Shown: piece after piece, positions 41,716-51,532 of the stretch
Numbering within the stretch: the first letter of the stretch is position 1
Layout: every line of letters begins with the position of its first letter
Assembly (NCBI GenBank): GCA_903907865.1
Contig: CAIVPR010000088.1
Location: 1 to 64,000, forward strand
Source of the DNA: an uncultured Acidobacteriia bacterium
Lineage (GTDB): Bacteria; Acidobacteriota; Terriglobia; Bryobacterales; Bryobacteraceae
Length of the DNA: 64,000 nt
Direction: 5' to 3'
Made by a program: the position numbers and the translations under genes
The notes under the pieces: generated by a model
Told to the model about the DNA's origin: nothing
Database searches by the model: none
What the model saw: only the letters and a program-made list of their open reading frames with translations

Positions 41716-42954
41716 TCAGCGCGCAACAAGCGTGTTCATGATATCGAGGTAGCGGTCTGCCAACGCCTCCCTGCCAGCGTTGGCAACAACCCAAGACTGG
41801 CCGTTCCGGCCCGCCTCGGCGCATCTGGATGGATCGTCAGCCATCAATATGATGGCTGCGGCGATCGCGGCAGGGTTTTCGGGCTCCGCGAAGCTGCCCG
41901 CATGGGCTTCATCGCACACAAGTTTCCGGGCAACACCATCTATGGCGAGGAGGACGGGCTTGGCGCACGCCATGTAGTCAAAGACCTTGTTCGGGTAGAC
42001 GGTTCGGAAGGTCTGATTGTTTTGCAGGACAGCCAGCCCAAGGTCGCAGGCATTGACGATTTCCGGCATGCGCGATTTGGGCTGGGGACCGTGAAATACG
42101 ATATTTGAGAGCCCTCGGCTTGCTGCTTCGGCAGCCAAGGGAACTCGCGTAGGTCCGTCGCCGACGCATGCGATGAGGATGTCGGGCCGGTCCCGCAGCA
42201 GTTCGGCGGCCTCCACCAGCTGCGACACGGCGTTGGCGAGCGAATGAGCCCCCGCATACATGGCCACAAATCGCTTGCCCCAGCCAAATTCGGCGCGGAC
42301 GGAATTTTCGCGCGGACCTGGGGTGAACATCTCAAGATCGGCACCGTTGGGGACGAAACAGATCTTGTCTTTGGTCGCGAGGCCGCGCCGCTCAATGTCC
42401 TCTTGGAAAGCGGGAGTCAAAACGTTCACCATGTTGGCGCTCTTGCAGGCGCGGCGTTCCAACGCGTACAGGATACGCGTCAGCAGGGACTTCTCGCGCA
42501 AGACACCCGTGGTGATCGCGCTTTCGGGCCACAGGTCCCGCATTTCGAAGATCCAAGGCACGTTCCACCGTGCCAATCGCGCTGCGACCCACCCCGGTAT
42601 GGCCGCGATCAAGGGCGGCGATGTCGCGACGACGACATCCGGGCGCTCCGTCATGAACGCGGCACTGGCCGCCGACAGCGTGAAGCCGAAGAACGCCCAC
42701 ATCCGCCCAGCGTAACTCTTGCCGTAAGTCTGCGGCACATGACAACGGAGCACGGTGACCAGACCGTCCATTTCCCTTGTTACCCAGCGACCGTTGTAGC
42801 GCTCCGGTGATCGGCCTGTTCCGTGGTCAACCGTGCCCGCGATGACCGTGACTTGGTGGCCGCGCTCCGTCCACATGCGGGCCATCTCGTTGAACCGTGA
42901 CCCCCCGAACTGGCCCGGCATGAGATAGTACTGATGGACGACGAGAATCTTCAC
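41716..42954 (-). CDS. Glycosyltransferase family 4 (WbuB-like)
   Basis: A 412-aa GT-B glycosyltransferase. The N-terminal KILVVHQYYLMPGQFGGSRF and EMRDLWPESAI, and the C-terminal FVPNGADLEMF and YPNKVFDYMACAKPVL, are hallmarks of WbuB-type enzymes that transfer amino sugars such as L-FucNAc. It lacks a usual E-x7-E at full strength, with VFDYMACAKPV in that position, as WbuB does. Overlaps the upstream AsnB-heparinase gene by 4 nt and is followed by the sugar transferase. Confidence 0.88.
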   Translation of the reverse strand: MKILVVHQYYLMPGQFGGSRFNEMARMWTERGHQVTVIAGTVDHGTGRSPERYNGRWVTREMDGLVTVLRCHVPQTYGKSYAGRMWAFFGFTLSAASAAFMTERPDVVVATSPPLIAAIPGWVAARLARWNVPWIFEMRDLWPESAITTGVLREKSLLTRILYALERRACKSANMVNVLTPAFQEDIERRGLATKDKICFVPNGADLEMFTPGPRENSVRAEFGWGKRFVAMYAGAHSLANAVSQLVEAAELLRDRPDILIACVGDGPTRVPLAAEAASRGLSNIVFHGPQPKSRMPEIVNACDLGLAVLQNNQTFRTVYPNKVFDYMACAKPVLLAIDGVARKLVCDEAHAGSFAEPENPAAIAAAIILMADDPSRCAEAGRNGQSWVVANAGREALADRYLDIMNTLVAR

Positions 42955-45900
42955 GACCGGTCGTCCCGCGCTGTTCTGACGGCAACACCCTCGAAGCAGC
43001 CGTCATCAAGTGTGAACGCGATTTCCGCATCGCCCGTGTCGACGATCCATTGGCCGTTGACGACACAAATCGCAGGATCTCCTGCGCACAGCACGGACAC
43101 AAAGGTGATTGGCGTGTCCTGGGTTGCAACCGCGGCCATGGACGGACAGGGTGTCTTGACTCCGTAATGGCGGGACTGCCACCCGCGCGGCGGGTTGCTG
43201 GAGCCCCGAACCACATCGACACCAGTGTAGGGTGTTCCACCGCCATCCAAGATCGAGATCGAAAACCGGCCATGCGGAGTGGACAGGGCTAGTCGGGCGA
43301 CTCGTGAATCAAATTCGTACGGGAAGTCTCCCGCCAACCAATGCAATCGCGCGGTGTGGCGATCCTTGCCCCTGATGGTGTCGACCACGATCCACGTGGA
43401 ATCCTTGACCATCAGAACGGAACGCCGGTGGGTGCAATTCCGGTGGCGCATGTAGCCATAGTGTTCACCCTCACATAGCGCCCAGTCCGCAGTGTCTTCA
43501 AATCGGAGAAGCTTGGCCTCGGTCCAGTACAGCGTCTTGAACTGCCGGAAGTGCAGCATCTGGTCGCGTCCGTCGACCTTCACCGTATTGTGGCTCTCGG
43601 TGCGGAGGAAGTGGTTGTGCCAGATGTGGGCCCCGTTGTAACGGAAGCTGCCGGGGTCAACCAGGACGTTTTGGCCTCTCCACCACACGTCGAGATGCAA
43701 CATATCAATCTGGGAGAAGCGGTCGAGGATCGTCCCACACCGGAAGGCCGAGAAGTTGAGCGGATCTTTGCCCCTGAGCACGTGGTAGCCCGTGTGCGCG
43801 AACGATACCGACTGCCGGAGCCGTGGCCTGACGGGATAGTCGAGGATCTGTGGACCAAATAGCCAGATGCTGAGTTCGTCCCACGGACCGGGTTCGTACA
43901 GCCTTTCGCCCCGGCAAGCTACGCTCATGGCTTGGAGAACGGCGCGGAAGTCTCCGAGCCTCGTACCGGCAAGAAGAACTGGAAGGGCGCCGTCGTTCGC
44001 CCCGTAGTTTGGAAGGAAACCATCTGCGTCGTTTTGGTGGGCGTACAGAAAGGTGACGGAGCGATCCATGGCGTCCACCCAGGACTGCGGCACTTTATCG
44101 CCAGTCGCTTTGGCAAATGCAAAGGCCCACAGATAGAGCTGCATAGCGACGCGATGGTAGTTGTGGCCCTGCTGGATGTACCCCCCGTCTGGATACACCT
44201 GCTGCGACGCCTGCTCGTCGAGTAAGCGGAACCCTTCGGCGGCCCATGCCTCGGACTGCGGAGTCTGGACAAGCCTACCGATTACGTAGAGTCCGAGCGC
44301 CTCCGAAAGGAGGTGGTTGTTGTATACCGAATCCCGCGCGTATTCGATGTGACTCGCAATGTGGGCGCCCGCGCTAGCAAGGTGTCGCCCGACGGTGTCG
44401 AGAAATTCGCGCGTGAGCAGGTCGGCCGATTGGAACACATGGATGCCGAACAGCCATGACAGCACCCGAAGCGCCACTTCCTGTCCGGAAAACCAGTGTA
44501 CGCCCTGCCCGGCGGGGTTGGCTTCGATGAATCCCAAGACCTGTGCCGCGAACGCTTCACCCAGCATCGGCGCAGTATCGGGCATCAGCGCCGCCAACCT
44601 TGCCATTTGGTAGGCTTGGGGTAAGCGGGCGACTTCCCAAACGAATTTCACATCCACATCCGCCGCTCCCCGGAGCACGCGCGACCAATGTTCGTCCGAC
44701 CTCCATCTGTGCCCATTGGTGGGGTCCCGGTGCCAATCAATCGGGCTGCCATAGTCGGCCATCCAATCGCTGAAACAGCGGATGTGGCCCTTGGTCGCTT
44801 CCGACGCAAGATGCGAAAGCTCGGTGAGATCCTCGTTCGAGAGTACGCCCAGGATCGCTGGCGCGGTGCTGCTGGGCGGTGCGAACGGCAGACGGAAATC
44901 GCCTGCCAGAAAGTGGGGGCTTGCCCCTTTCTTTTCCGGTTCCGACGGCATCCTCACCCTGAGGATTCCGCTTCGGGTCTTGAGTTCCCACATGCCACGG
45001 GCCAAGGTCCCTTTCACTCCAAGTTCACGGCACTCCCGCGCCACATGGGCAAGTTGCTCGGACATTGGCATCGGGAGCGTGGGCTCGGATACTGCGGAAT
45101 CGGCTCGCCCCGCGACTTCGATGACGGCGCGGCTCGACGCATGATCGGGAGCCTCGTCCAAAAAGATCTCCGCCCACTGCTCAATCGACAAGACCTTCCA
45201 CATCTGGTCGAACCAGCCGGACGCCCGGTTGTGATCCAATAATGTCGCGATGCCCGTCGGGTGCCAAATGCCCCGTTGGCGCGCGCGCGTTGAAAGGAGG
45301 AGATCGCGGACAAACCCGGCATGGGTGCCGCGGATCCACCGGTCGGCGGGAGTGTCGAAACCCACCTTGCGACGGTTCAGCACAATCGGAGGCAAGATGT
45401 CCGCTACCGATTGACGCAGAATCCACTTGGAGGCACCGCCCCGGAGCTTGAGATCGCCATCAACTTGGAATGCGGCTTCCACGATCCGAGGGTCGGCGAA
45501 TGGAACGCGCGATTCCAGACTGGCCGCCATGCTCATGCGGTCGTCCTGCTGGAAGAGTCCGGTCATGTACGTCTGCACGTCCCATGACATGATCCGGTCC
45601 AACGGATCGGTGGCTGGAGAGCGTTGGACCACTTCGTGGAAGATCTGCCGGCAGTTGTCACGGCGGCAGAACTCGGGATTGGCGAAGAGCAGGTTCCAAT
45701 CGCTCTCCGGCGTCTTGGCAAAATGCTCGAAATAGCTAACCTCCCAGTTGGCGAGGTAGCGTGCATTTCGTGCCAACCGGTACAGCGTCCCACCCTCGGC
45801 GAATTGGCGCGCGAGGTTTCCCCCAACGGTGGCGCCATGTTTCGACGGAAGCGGATTCTCCGCGGTCGCCATCTTCCGACCGGCGAACCAGGACCGCAGG

Positions 45901-47054
45901 ACCTGCAAGGGCCGCCCGAGGGCATAGCGGGCGTAACCGCCAAAAATTTCGTCCGCGGCTTGCCCGCCCAAGCAGACTTTGACGTGGCGTGCCGCCAGCT
46001 CGCTTACCTTGGCCATCGGGAACAGGGCCGCACCCAGCACCGGCTGGTCCTGGTGATACATCAGTCGGCGGAGGTCTTCCGGGAATGACTCGCCGTCCAT
46101 CGTGATCAGGTGCAGGTTCAGCCCGAGCGCCTTGGCCGCAGCTTCCTGGTAAGGTCGCTCATCGATCACGCCCTGATCGGTAAAGTGCACGCCAAAGCAC
46201 ATTGGCGGCTTGCCGGAGAGGGATGCGTGCGCCGCTATGGCGCTGGAATCGATGCCACCGCTGAAGAATGATCCCACCGGCACATCGGACATCAATTGTT
46301 GGCCCACTACATGCGTCAGCTGATGCTTGAGATCGTCGACTTGCTCGGTCTCCGGCCTAGTCGACTTCGTGAAGTTGGAAATGGACCAGTAGGTATCCAG
46401 CGTGACGCCGACCCGGTTGATCCTTATGGTCTGGCCGGCACGAAGCTGTCGAACACCAAGGAAGAATGTGCGCTCGAACAGGGGGGTGTGGAAGTGAAGG
46501 TACTGATTGACCGCTTCGGGGTCAATGTTTCTAGGAACCGTCGGGTCTTTCAACAGCGCCTTGATCTCGCTCGCGAAGATGATCCGGCGTCCGTCGTCGT
46601 GGAAATAGAGCTGTTTTACCCCTAGGTGGTCACGGCCCAGTGTCAGGGTTTGGGCTTTGGCATCCCAAAAGGCAAACGCGAAGATTCCGGAGACCTTCGA
46701 CAGGCTCCTGACGCCCTCGTGCTCCATCAGCCGAAGAAGCGTCTCGGTGTCGGAAGGTCCACGGAAACGGGCACCGTGGGCTGCGAGGCGGGGACGAAAC
46801 TCCTCGTGGTTGTAGAACTCGCCGTTGTAGGCGATCCAAGCCGACCGGTCGTCGTTCGGCATCGGCTGCGCGCCTGTGGGCGAGAGGTCAACGATCGAGA
46901 GGCGCCTGTGGCCGAATCCGATGTTGCCATGGACAAAGAAATCCTCGGCATCCGGACCTCGATGGGCCAAACTGCGCGTCATCCGCTCCAGCAGCCCACG
47001 GTCAATCGGGCGGTCCGGGTCGGCGTAGTGGTAGATGCCCGCGATGCCGCACAT
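42951..47054 (-). CDS. asnB: Asparagine synthetase (AsnB-type) fused to a heparinase II/III domain
   Basis: A single 1367-aa frame. Residues 1-about 640 are a complete glutamine-hydrolysing asparagine synthetase: Cys2 nucleophile (MCGIAGI), RLSIVDLS, YNGEFYN at about 76-82, and the ATP-pyrophosphatase loop SGGIDSS at 265-271. After a linker (about 640-720), residues 720-1367 match a heparinase II/III-type lyase: an alpha-helical toroid with NNHLLSEALGLYV (about 912-924) and YIQQGHNYHRVAMQLY (about 959-974), then a beta-sheet domain with LDVWWRGQNVLVDPGSFRYNG (about 1121-1141) and TESHNTVKVDG. There is no signal peptide. The amidase half probably amidates uronic acids of the precursor; the lyase half cleaves uronic polysaccharide. 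Normally these are separate genes. Overlaps the next gene by 4 nt. Confidence 0.9.
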   Translation of the reverse strand: MCGIAGIYHYADPDRPIDRGLLERMTRSLAHRGPDAEDFFVHGNIGFGHRRLSIVDLSPTGAQPMPNDDRSAWIAYNGEFYNHEEFRPRLAAHGARFRGPSDTETLLRLMEHEGVRSLSKVSGIFAFAFWDAKAQTLTLGRDHLGVKQLYFHDDGRRIIFASEIKALLKDPTVPRNIDPEAVNQYLHFHTPLFERTFFLGVRQLRAGQTIRINRVGVTLDTYWSISNFTKSTRPETEQVDDLKHQLTHVVGQQLMSDVPVGSFFSGGIDSSAIAAHASLSGKPPMCFGVHFTDQGVIDERPYQEAAAKALGLNLHLITMDGESFPEDLRRLMYHQDQPVLGAALFPMAKVSELAARHVKVCLGGQAADEIFGGYARYALGRPLQVLRSWFAGRKMATAENPLPSKHGATVGGNLARQFAEGGTLYRLARNARYLANWEVSYFEHFAKTPESDWNLLFANPEFCRRDNCRQIFHEVVQRSPATDPLDRIMSWDVQTYMTGLFQQDDRMSMAASLESRVPFADPRIVEAAFQVDGDLKLRGGASKWILRQSVADILPPIVLNRRKVGFDTPADRWIRGTHAGFVRDLLLSTRARQRGIWHPTGIATLLDHNRASGWFDQMWKVLSIEQWAEIFLDEAPDHASSRAVIEVAGRADSAVSEPTLPMPMSEQLAHVARECRELGVKGTLARGMWELKTRSGILRVRMPSEPEKKGASPHFLAGDFRLPFAPPSSTAPAILGVLSNEDLTELSHLASEATKGHIRCFSDWMADYGSPIDWHRDPTNGHRWRSDEHWSRVLRGAADVDVKFVWEVARLPQAYQMARLAALMPDTAPMLGEAFAAQVLGFIEANPAGQGVHWFSGQEVALRVLSWLFGIHVFQSADLLTREFLDTVGRHLASAGAHIASHIEYARDSVYNNHLLSEALGLYVIGRLVQTPQSEAWAAEGFRLLDEQASQQVYPDGGYIQQGHNYHRVAMQLYLWAFAFAKATGDKVPQSWVDAMDRSVTFLYAHQNDADGFLPNYGANDGALPVLLAGTRLGDFRAVLQAMSVACRGERLYEPGPWDELSIWLFGPQILDYPVRPRLRQSVSFAHTGYHVLRGKDPLNFSAFRCGTILDRFSQIDMLHLDVWWRGQNVLVDPGSFRYNGAHIWHNHFLRTESHNTVKVDGRDQMLHFRQFKTLYWTEAKLLRFEDTADWALCEGEHYGYMRHRNCTHRRSVLMVKDSTWIVVDTIRGKDRHTARLHWLAGDFPYEFDSRVARLALSTPHGRFSISILDGGGTPYTGVDVVRGSSNPPRGWQSRHYGVKTPCPSMAAVATQDTPITFVSVLCAGDPAICVVNGQWIVDTGDAEIAFTLDDGCFEGVAVRTARDDRS

Positions 47055-47055
47055 A

Positions 47056-49200
47056 TTAGCTCACCGAGACGGGAAGTCCGGTTCGAAGGCTCTTGACGGC
47101 CGCGATCGACGCCCACGTAACGCCTCGAATCTCCTCCCAAGACATTGGCCACGGTCCGCCCGAACGGCATGCGGCCAGGAATGCCGAGAACCCGGCTTGG
47201 TGGCCCTTGTCGGAGCCCCCGTCGAACTTCTTGCAGGAACCGCCGGACCACAGCTGGCCATCCTTCCAGTTGTCAAGAACCGCCGTCCGACCGCCCGCGA
47301 ATACCTCGAAGCGCTCGGGTGGAAACCCTCGATCACCGGCCGCTTGGTAGGAAATGGACGAAAGCGACCCGTTGGCGTGCCGCATCGTGATCACGACATG
47401 GTCGTCGCTGGTGTCCAAACCACCTGTCATCGCCATTGATTCCGCATACACCTTGACCGGGACCGATCCGGTAAGAGCCACGCACGCGTCAATCGCATGG
47501 CAACCTTCGCCAATGATTCTCCCGCCGCCGACTTCCATGTCCTGGGTCCAGTGGGTTTTCGGAATCGGCCCGGGAGAGAACCGGTAGCCAACATTTATAG
47601 GTGCCCCGGATTTTGCAAACTCCTTGACCTTCTGCAAGCCGGACGCGTATCGGCGGTTGAACCCGACAGCCAACACCGGACAGCGGTCCCCGAGCTCGTT
47701 GATACACGCTTCGATCAATTCCAGTTGGTCTTCCGAGATGCAGAGCGGCTTCTCGACGAACACGTTCTTTCCGGCACGGAGCGCGGCGACCACCAGTTCC
47801 GCATGCAAGTTGTGGCGGGTACCGATGAACACGGTCGACGTGCCGGTATCCTTCCAGATTTCTTCGACCTCGGTGGCTGCGAATTGGAAGCCGAAGCGGT
47901 TGCCGGTGGCCTCGCCCGACATGCCCTTGGCGGTGCAAATGCCGCGCCATTCGATGTCCGACATCTTGTTCAATGCGGGCATCATCACCAGCCGGACAAA
48001 ATTCCCGGCACCGATCATGCTGATTCCAAGACTGCCGGACGCAGCCGCCTTCCTCTGCGCGCCGCCGCCCAGTTGGACGATCTTTTTTGGCGGCTTGGGC
48101 GGTCCGTACTCGAGCACCACGCCGAGGAACGGTTCGGTGCGCTTGAAAATCAAGTCGTAGGCGTCGCTGGCGCTGTCGATGGGGAAGGTATGGGTCGTCA
48201 GCTTCTCCACCGGAAGCTTGCCCGCCGCCATCAGATCGAGAACGGCTACCATGTTGCGCTGGGCGGTCCAACGGGCGTGGCCGATGGGGTAATCAACACC
48301 TTTCTCCTCATACACAGGATCCGAGCGGCCCGGACCGAGCGACGAGGAAACCGTGAACTCGAGCTCCTTCATGAAGAAGGGAGCGCGCGGGATGTTGAGC
48401 CCGACCACTCCGACCAAAACGATACGGCCCTTAGGACGGCAGGCCTCGGCCGCGAATTCGATCGGTTCGTTACTCTCCGTGGCAGCAGTAAGGATGACGG
48501 CGTCGACCCCCCAGGAACCGCTGAAGTCCTTCACGGCTTGCAACGGGGCACCGGTGGCAACGGCGTCAGCTCCAAGCGCCTTCGCTTGTTCCAACCGGGA
48601 CGGGTCGGAGTCTGTGCCGAAAACACGGCAACCTTGGGCCTTCAACATGCAGACGCACATCTGGCCGATCAGGCCCAGTCCCACGACAAGCACGGACTCG
48701 CCGAGTCCCAAGTGTGCGAGGCGAATGCCCTGTAGGCCGATCGCGGCGATCGACGTGTAGGCCGCCTGTTGGAAAGTGACATTGTCGGGGATTCGGGCGC
48801 AGAGGTTGTGTCCGATTGCGGCCACCCCGGCATGGGGAGCGGCAAGGGCGACGCGATCCCCGGGCTTGAAGTCCTGGACGTCGTCCCCGCACTCGAGGAC
48901 GATCCCCGCCGCCGAATATCCAAGCGGCATCGGCTCGTTGAGCTTCGCCGATACCTGGGTGAGCGTGGTGAGCACTCCCTCCTGCTTCATTTTCTGGAAG
49001 ACGCGCTTGACGTCGGCCGGTCGCGATCTGGCCTTCCCCAGGAGGCTCTTGCGGGCCAAATCAACGACGTAGCGTTCCGTTCCGGCAGAGATTGCGGAGG
49101 CGACTTCAGCGACCAGCACTTGGCCGGGAGCGACTATGGGGTCGGGTATCTCCTTGACGGAGGTGACGCCAGTGCGAACGTCCTGGATGACTTGTTTCAT
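47056..49200 (-). CDS. Bi-domain oxidoreductase: zinc alcohol dehydrogenase-like plus Gfo/Idh/MocA-like
   Basis: A 714-aa protein with two NAD-binding domains. Residues 1-about 355 resemble medium-chain dehydrogenases (LGYSAAGIVLECGDDVQDFKPGDRV, GLGLIGQ), and residues about 375-714 resemble Gfo/Idh/MocA dehydrogenases (ISMIGAGNFVRLVM, TRHNLHAELVVAALRAGKNVFVEKPL). This two-domain form recurs in polysaccharide clusters, often next to heparinase-like genes, and may oxidise and rearrange a nucleotide sugar; the reaction is not established. ATG 49200 overlaps the aminotransferase stop by 4 nt; the AsnB fusion starts 1 nt after its own stop. Confidence 0.88.
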   Translation of the reverse strand: MKQVIQDVRTGVTSVKEIPDPIVAPGQVLVAEVASAISAGTERYVVDLARKSLLGKARSRPADVKRVFQKMKQEGVLTTLTQVSAKLNEPMPLGYSAAGIVLECGDDVQDFKPGDRVALAAPHAGVAAIGHNLCARIPDNVTFQQAAYTSIAAIGLQGIRLAHLGLGESVLVVGLGLIGQMCVCMLKAQGCRVFGTDSDPSRLEQAKALGADAVATGAPLQAVKDFSGSWGVDAVILTAATESNEPIEFAAEACRPKGRIVLVGVVGLNIPRAPFFMKELEFTVSSSLGPGRSDPVYEEKGVDYPIGHARWTAQRNMVAVLDLMAAGKLPVEKLTTHTFPIDSASDAYDLIFKRTEPFLGVVLEYGPPKPPKKIVQLGGGAQRKAAASGSLGISMIGAGNFVRLVMMPALNKMSDIEWRGICTAKGMSGEATGNRFGFQFAATEVEEIWKDTGTSTVFIGTRHNLHAELVVAALRAGKNVFVEKPLCISEDQLELIEACINELGDRCPVLAVGFNRRYASGLQKVKEFAKSGAPINVGYRFSPGPIPKTHWTQDMEVGGGRIIGEGCHAIDACVALTGSVPVKVYAESMAMTGGLDTSDDHVVITMRHANGSLSSISYQAAGDRGFPPERFEVFAGGRTAVLDNWKDGQLWSGGSCKKFDGGSDKGHQAGFSAFLAACRSGGPWPMSWEEIRGVTWASIAAVKSLRTGLPVSVS

Positions 49201-50390
49201 AGGTTGGGTTGATCGTGGTCCACAGCCCTTGCCAGGGCCTCGCAAACCGCACGGATGTCTTGGGTGGTCAATCCTGCCTCAATAGGCAGGGCCAGTACCT
49301 CCTCGGTAGCGGCTTCAGAGACAGGCAGGCCGCCTTTTCGATGGCCCAAATACGCAAAGCACTCTTGCAGGTGCAACGGAATTGGGTAATAGACCGCACT
49401 ACCGATTCCGGCCTCGGACAGGCGGCTTCGGACGGCATCACGGTTTCGCACCCTGACCGTGAACTGGTTGTAAACGTGTTTGCAGTGCTCGCGTTCCACC
49501 GGCAAGGTGACCCGGTTGCCCAGAAGTGCTGGTAGGTGGTGGTGATACTCGTCCGCGTTTTCCCTGCGACGATGTGTCCACTCGTCCAGATGTTCCAGCT
49601 TTACCAACAGTGCAGCGGCTTGGAGCGTATCCAGGCGCGAATTCATTCCGACGTAGCGGTGGCTGTATCCGCCCCCACCGCCGTGAAACCGCCAAAGGCG
49701 GAGGTTGTCGGCCAGTTCCGGGTCGTCGGTCGTAATGAGGCCGCCGTCGCCTAGACCTCCAAGATTCTTGGACGGGAAGAAGCTGAATGCCGCACACCAC
49801 CCCAGGGACCCGGCACGCCGACCTTGAAACTCTGCGCCTATCGCCTGCGCCGCATCCTCAATCACACGTATTTCATATGCTGCGGCAATCTGGTTGATCG
49901 CTTCCATGTCAGCGCTGTGGCCGAATAGGTGTATCGGAATAATCGCGCGGATCGATTTGATCTGGGTCGCCGAGCAGTCGGCTAGATAGCCACGCAACCA
50001 ATCCGGATCCAGATTGAATGTGTCGTGCTCGATCTCCCCAAAAACCGGTTCTGCACCCAATCTTGCGATAGATCCGCCGGTGGCGAAAAACGTGAACGGG
50101 CTCGTAATCACCGATGTTCCGGGACCGACTCCCAGAACACTCAGCGGAAGCAGCAAGGCATCACTACCTGAAGCGCAAGCAACGGCATGCCGACTCCCGC
50201 AATAGCTTGCGATCCGGGCCTCCAACTCCCCAACTTCCGGACCGTGAATGAATTGTGAATGATCCAAGACACGGGCAATTGCAGCATCCAATTCCTTTCG
50301 GAGAATGCCCGTCTGTCGCCGAACGTCCAGCAGGGGAATTGGTCGATGGGGTGTCACGGTTGCTGAAATGTCGTGCAGGATTGTTCCCAT
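49197..50390 (-). CDS. DegT/DnrJ/EryC1/StrS sugar aminotransferase
   Basis: A 397-aa PLP aminotransferase of the sugar type. Lys208 in FSFFPSKNLGGLGDGG binds PLP; Asp179 and Gln182 in VIEDAAQAIGA support it; ASGSDALLLPL (about 73-84) is the phosphate site. It installs an amino group on a keto sugar nucleotide, giving the substrate for the hexapeptide acyltransferase in this locus. The ATG is directly preceded by GGAGG with no spacer, while TATCAT ends 5 nt before the ATG, so this gene may also be expressed from its own leaderless promoter. Confidence 0.9.
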   Translation of the reverse strand: MGTILHDISATVTPHRPIPLLDVRRQTGILRKELDAAIARVLDHSQFIHGPEVGELEARIASYCGSRHAVACASGSDALLLPLSVLGVGPGTSVITSPFTFFATGGSIARLGAEPVFGEIEHDTFNLDPDWLRGYLADCSATQIKSIRAIIPIHLFGHSADMEAINQIAAAYEIRVIEDAAQAIGAEFQGRRAGSLGWCAAFSFFPSKNLGGLGDGGLITTDDPELADNLRLWRFHGGGGGYSHRYVGMNSRLDTLQAAALLVKLEHLDEWTHRRRENADEYHHHLPALLGNRVTLPVEREHCKHVYNQFTVRVRNRDAVRSRLSEAGIGSAVYYPIPLHLQECFAYLGHRKGGLPVSEAATEEVLALPIEAGLTTQDIRAVCEALARAVDHDQPNL

Positions 50391-50420
50391 CCTCCATGAT
50401 ACCAGCCACGGCGGTGGGGG

Positions 50421-51530
50421 TCAGACGCCGTTCCCGACGCCAAGTGCCGCTGAAATCCTAGGCCACAGCGAGGATATGTCGTGTTCGCGGCGCACTTTCT
50501 CCAAGCTTAGAAGTCCCATGCTTTCCACCAACGCGGGATCGCCGGCCAGTTGCCGCATGGCCCCGGCCAAAGCCACTGCGTCGCGCGGAGGCACCAGCAA
50601 TCCGTTGTGGCCGTGTTCGACTAGAGCCGGAACACCTCCGACCGGTGTGGCCAGGATCGCCATGCCGCCAGCCATGCCTTCCAGCACCGCGTTCGGCATC
50701 CCCTCCGTGTAAGATGGCAGGACCAAGACGTGGCCAGATTCGATCAAGGTGGTCTTTTCATTGCCGTGAACCCAGCCGTGGACGGTGACTATCCCGGCCA
50801 AACGGGGATCGGCGCTCATCTCCCGTAACCATTGCAACTGCGAACCTCCCCCAGCCAGTTCCAAGCGGAAGGGGACAGACTGCGCTGACAGGAGGAGGGC
50901 CGCCTCGATCAACTCTCGAATCCCCTTGTGGTTCTCGCACCAGCCAAGGAACACGAATCTCACTGGGGGAGCCGCCTCCTTGCCTGGATGGTAACGGGAA
51001 CTGTCGATCCAATTGGGGACGATCCGCAGTTTTCCCGCTGACGTCTCGCCGACCATCCGTGCAAGGGAATTCGCTGCCGCATCGCTTTGGCAGAAGAGAA
51101 CCGTTGCTCGCCTCAACAGGAACACCCTGACCTTGGTAAACCATGTTGGCGGAGGCTGGGTTGGCACTTCGGATCGGATACTCCACACTACCCTCCGGCC
51201 CGTGGCACGGCCAAACAAGCACATCACTCCCTTTTCGAGGAAGCTTGGAGCGTCATACGAACTGAACAGAAGGAGGCAATCTGGTCGACTTGCCAATCTG
51301 GCCGCCAGAACCAGCATTCTCCGGCAGGCGTCCAGCAAACGAATGGCCAGGCCAGGAGGCGGCAATGAACGTTGCGTCGTGTCAATCAGGAGCCATTCGA
51401 CGCTCTTGCCGTCGGTCGACTCGACCAGAGTTCTGCACGCCTGCATCTGGCCGCCCGCCGTTCCGTCCTTGGCCTGCGGCACGAACGAGCCTACAAAGAC
51501 AATCTTGGAGCGTCGAGTTCTTGCGGGCAT
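50421..51530 (-). CDS. Glycosyltransferase family 4
   Basis: A 369-aa GT-B glycosyltransferase. KIVFVGSFVPQAKDGTAGGQ at the start, VPNWIDSSRYHPG and FVFLGWCENHKGIRELIEAA in the middle, and the C-terminal PSYTEGMPNAVLEGMAGGMAIL (with the E-x7-E motif) define the GT4 fold. ATG 51530 lies 2 nt after the methyltransferase stop; an earlier in-frame start would overlap that gene. Sugar specificity is unknown. The aminotransferase starts 30 nt downstream. Confidence 0.88.
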   Translation of the reverse strand: MPARTRRSKIVFVGSFVPQAKDGTAGGQMQACRTLVESTDGKSVEWLLIDTTQRSLPPPGLAIRLLDACRRMLVLAARLASRPDCLLLFSSYDAPSFLEKGVMCLFGRATGRRVVWSIRSEVPTQPPPTWFTKVRVFLLRRATVLFCQSDAAANSLARMVGETSAGKLRIVPNWIDSSRYHPGKEAAPPVRFVFLGWCENHKGIRELIEAALLLSAQSVPFRLELAGGGSQLQWLREMSADPRLAGIVTVHGWVHGNEKTTLIESGHVLVLPSYTEGMPNAVLEGMAGGMAILATPVGGVPALVEHGHNGLLVPPRDAVALAGAMRQLAGDPALVESMGLLSLEKVRREHDISSLWPRISAALGVGNGV

Positions 51531-51532
51531 AC

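Noticed and set aside
46626-47096. Plus-strand frame over the AsnB start
   Set aside because: Antisense to a complete glutamine amidotransferase domain with MCGIAGI start.
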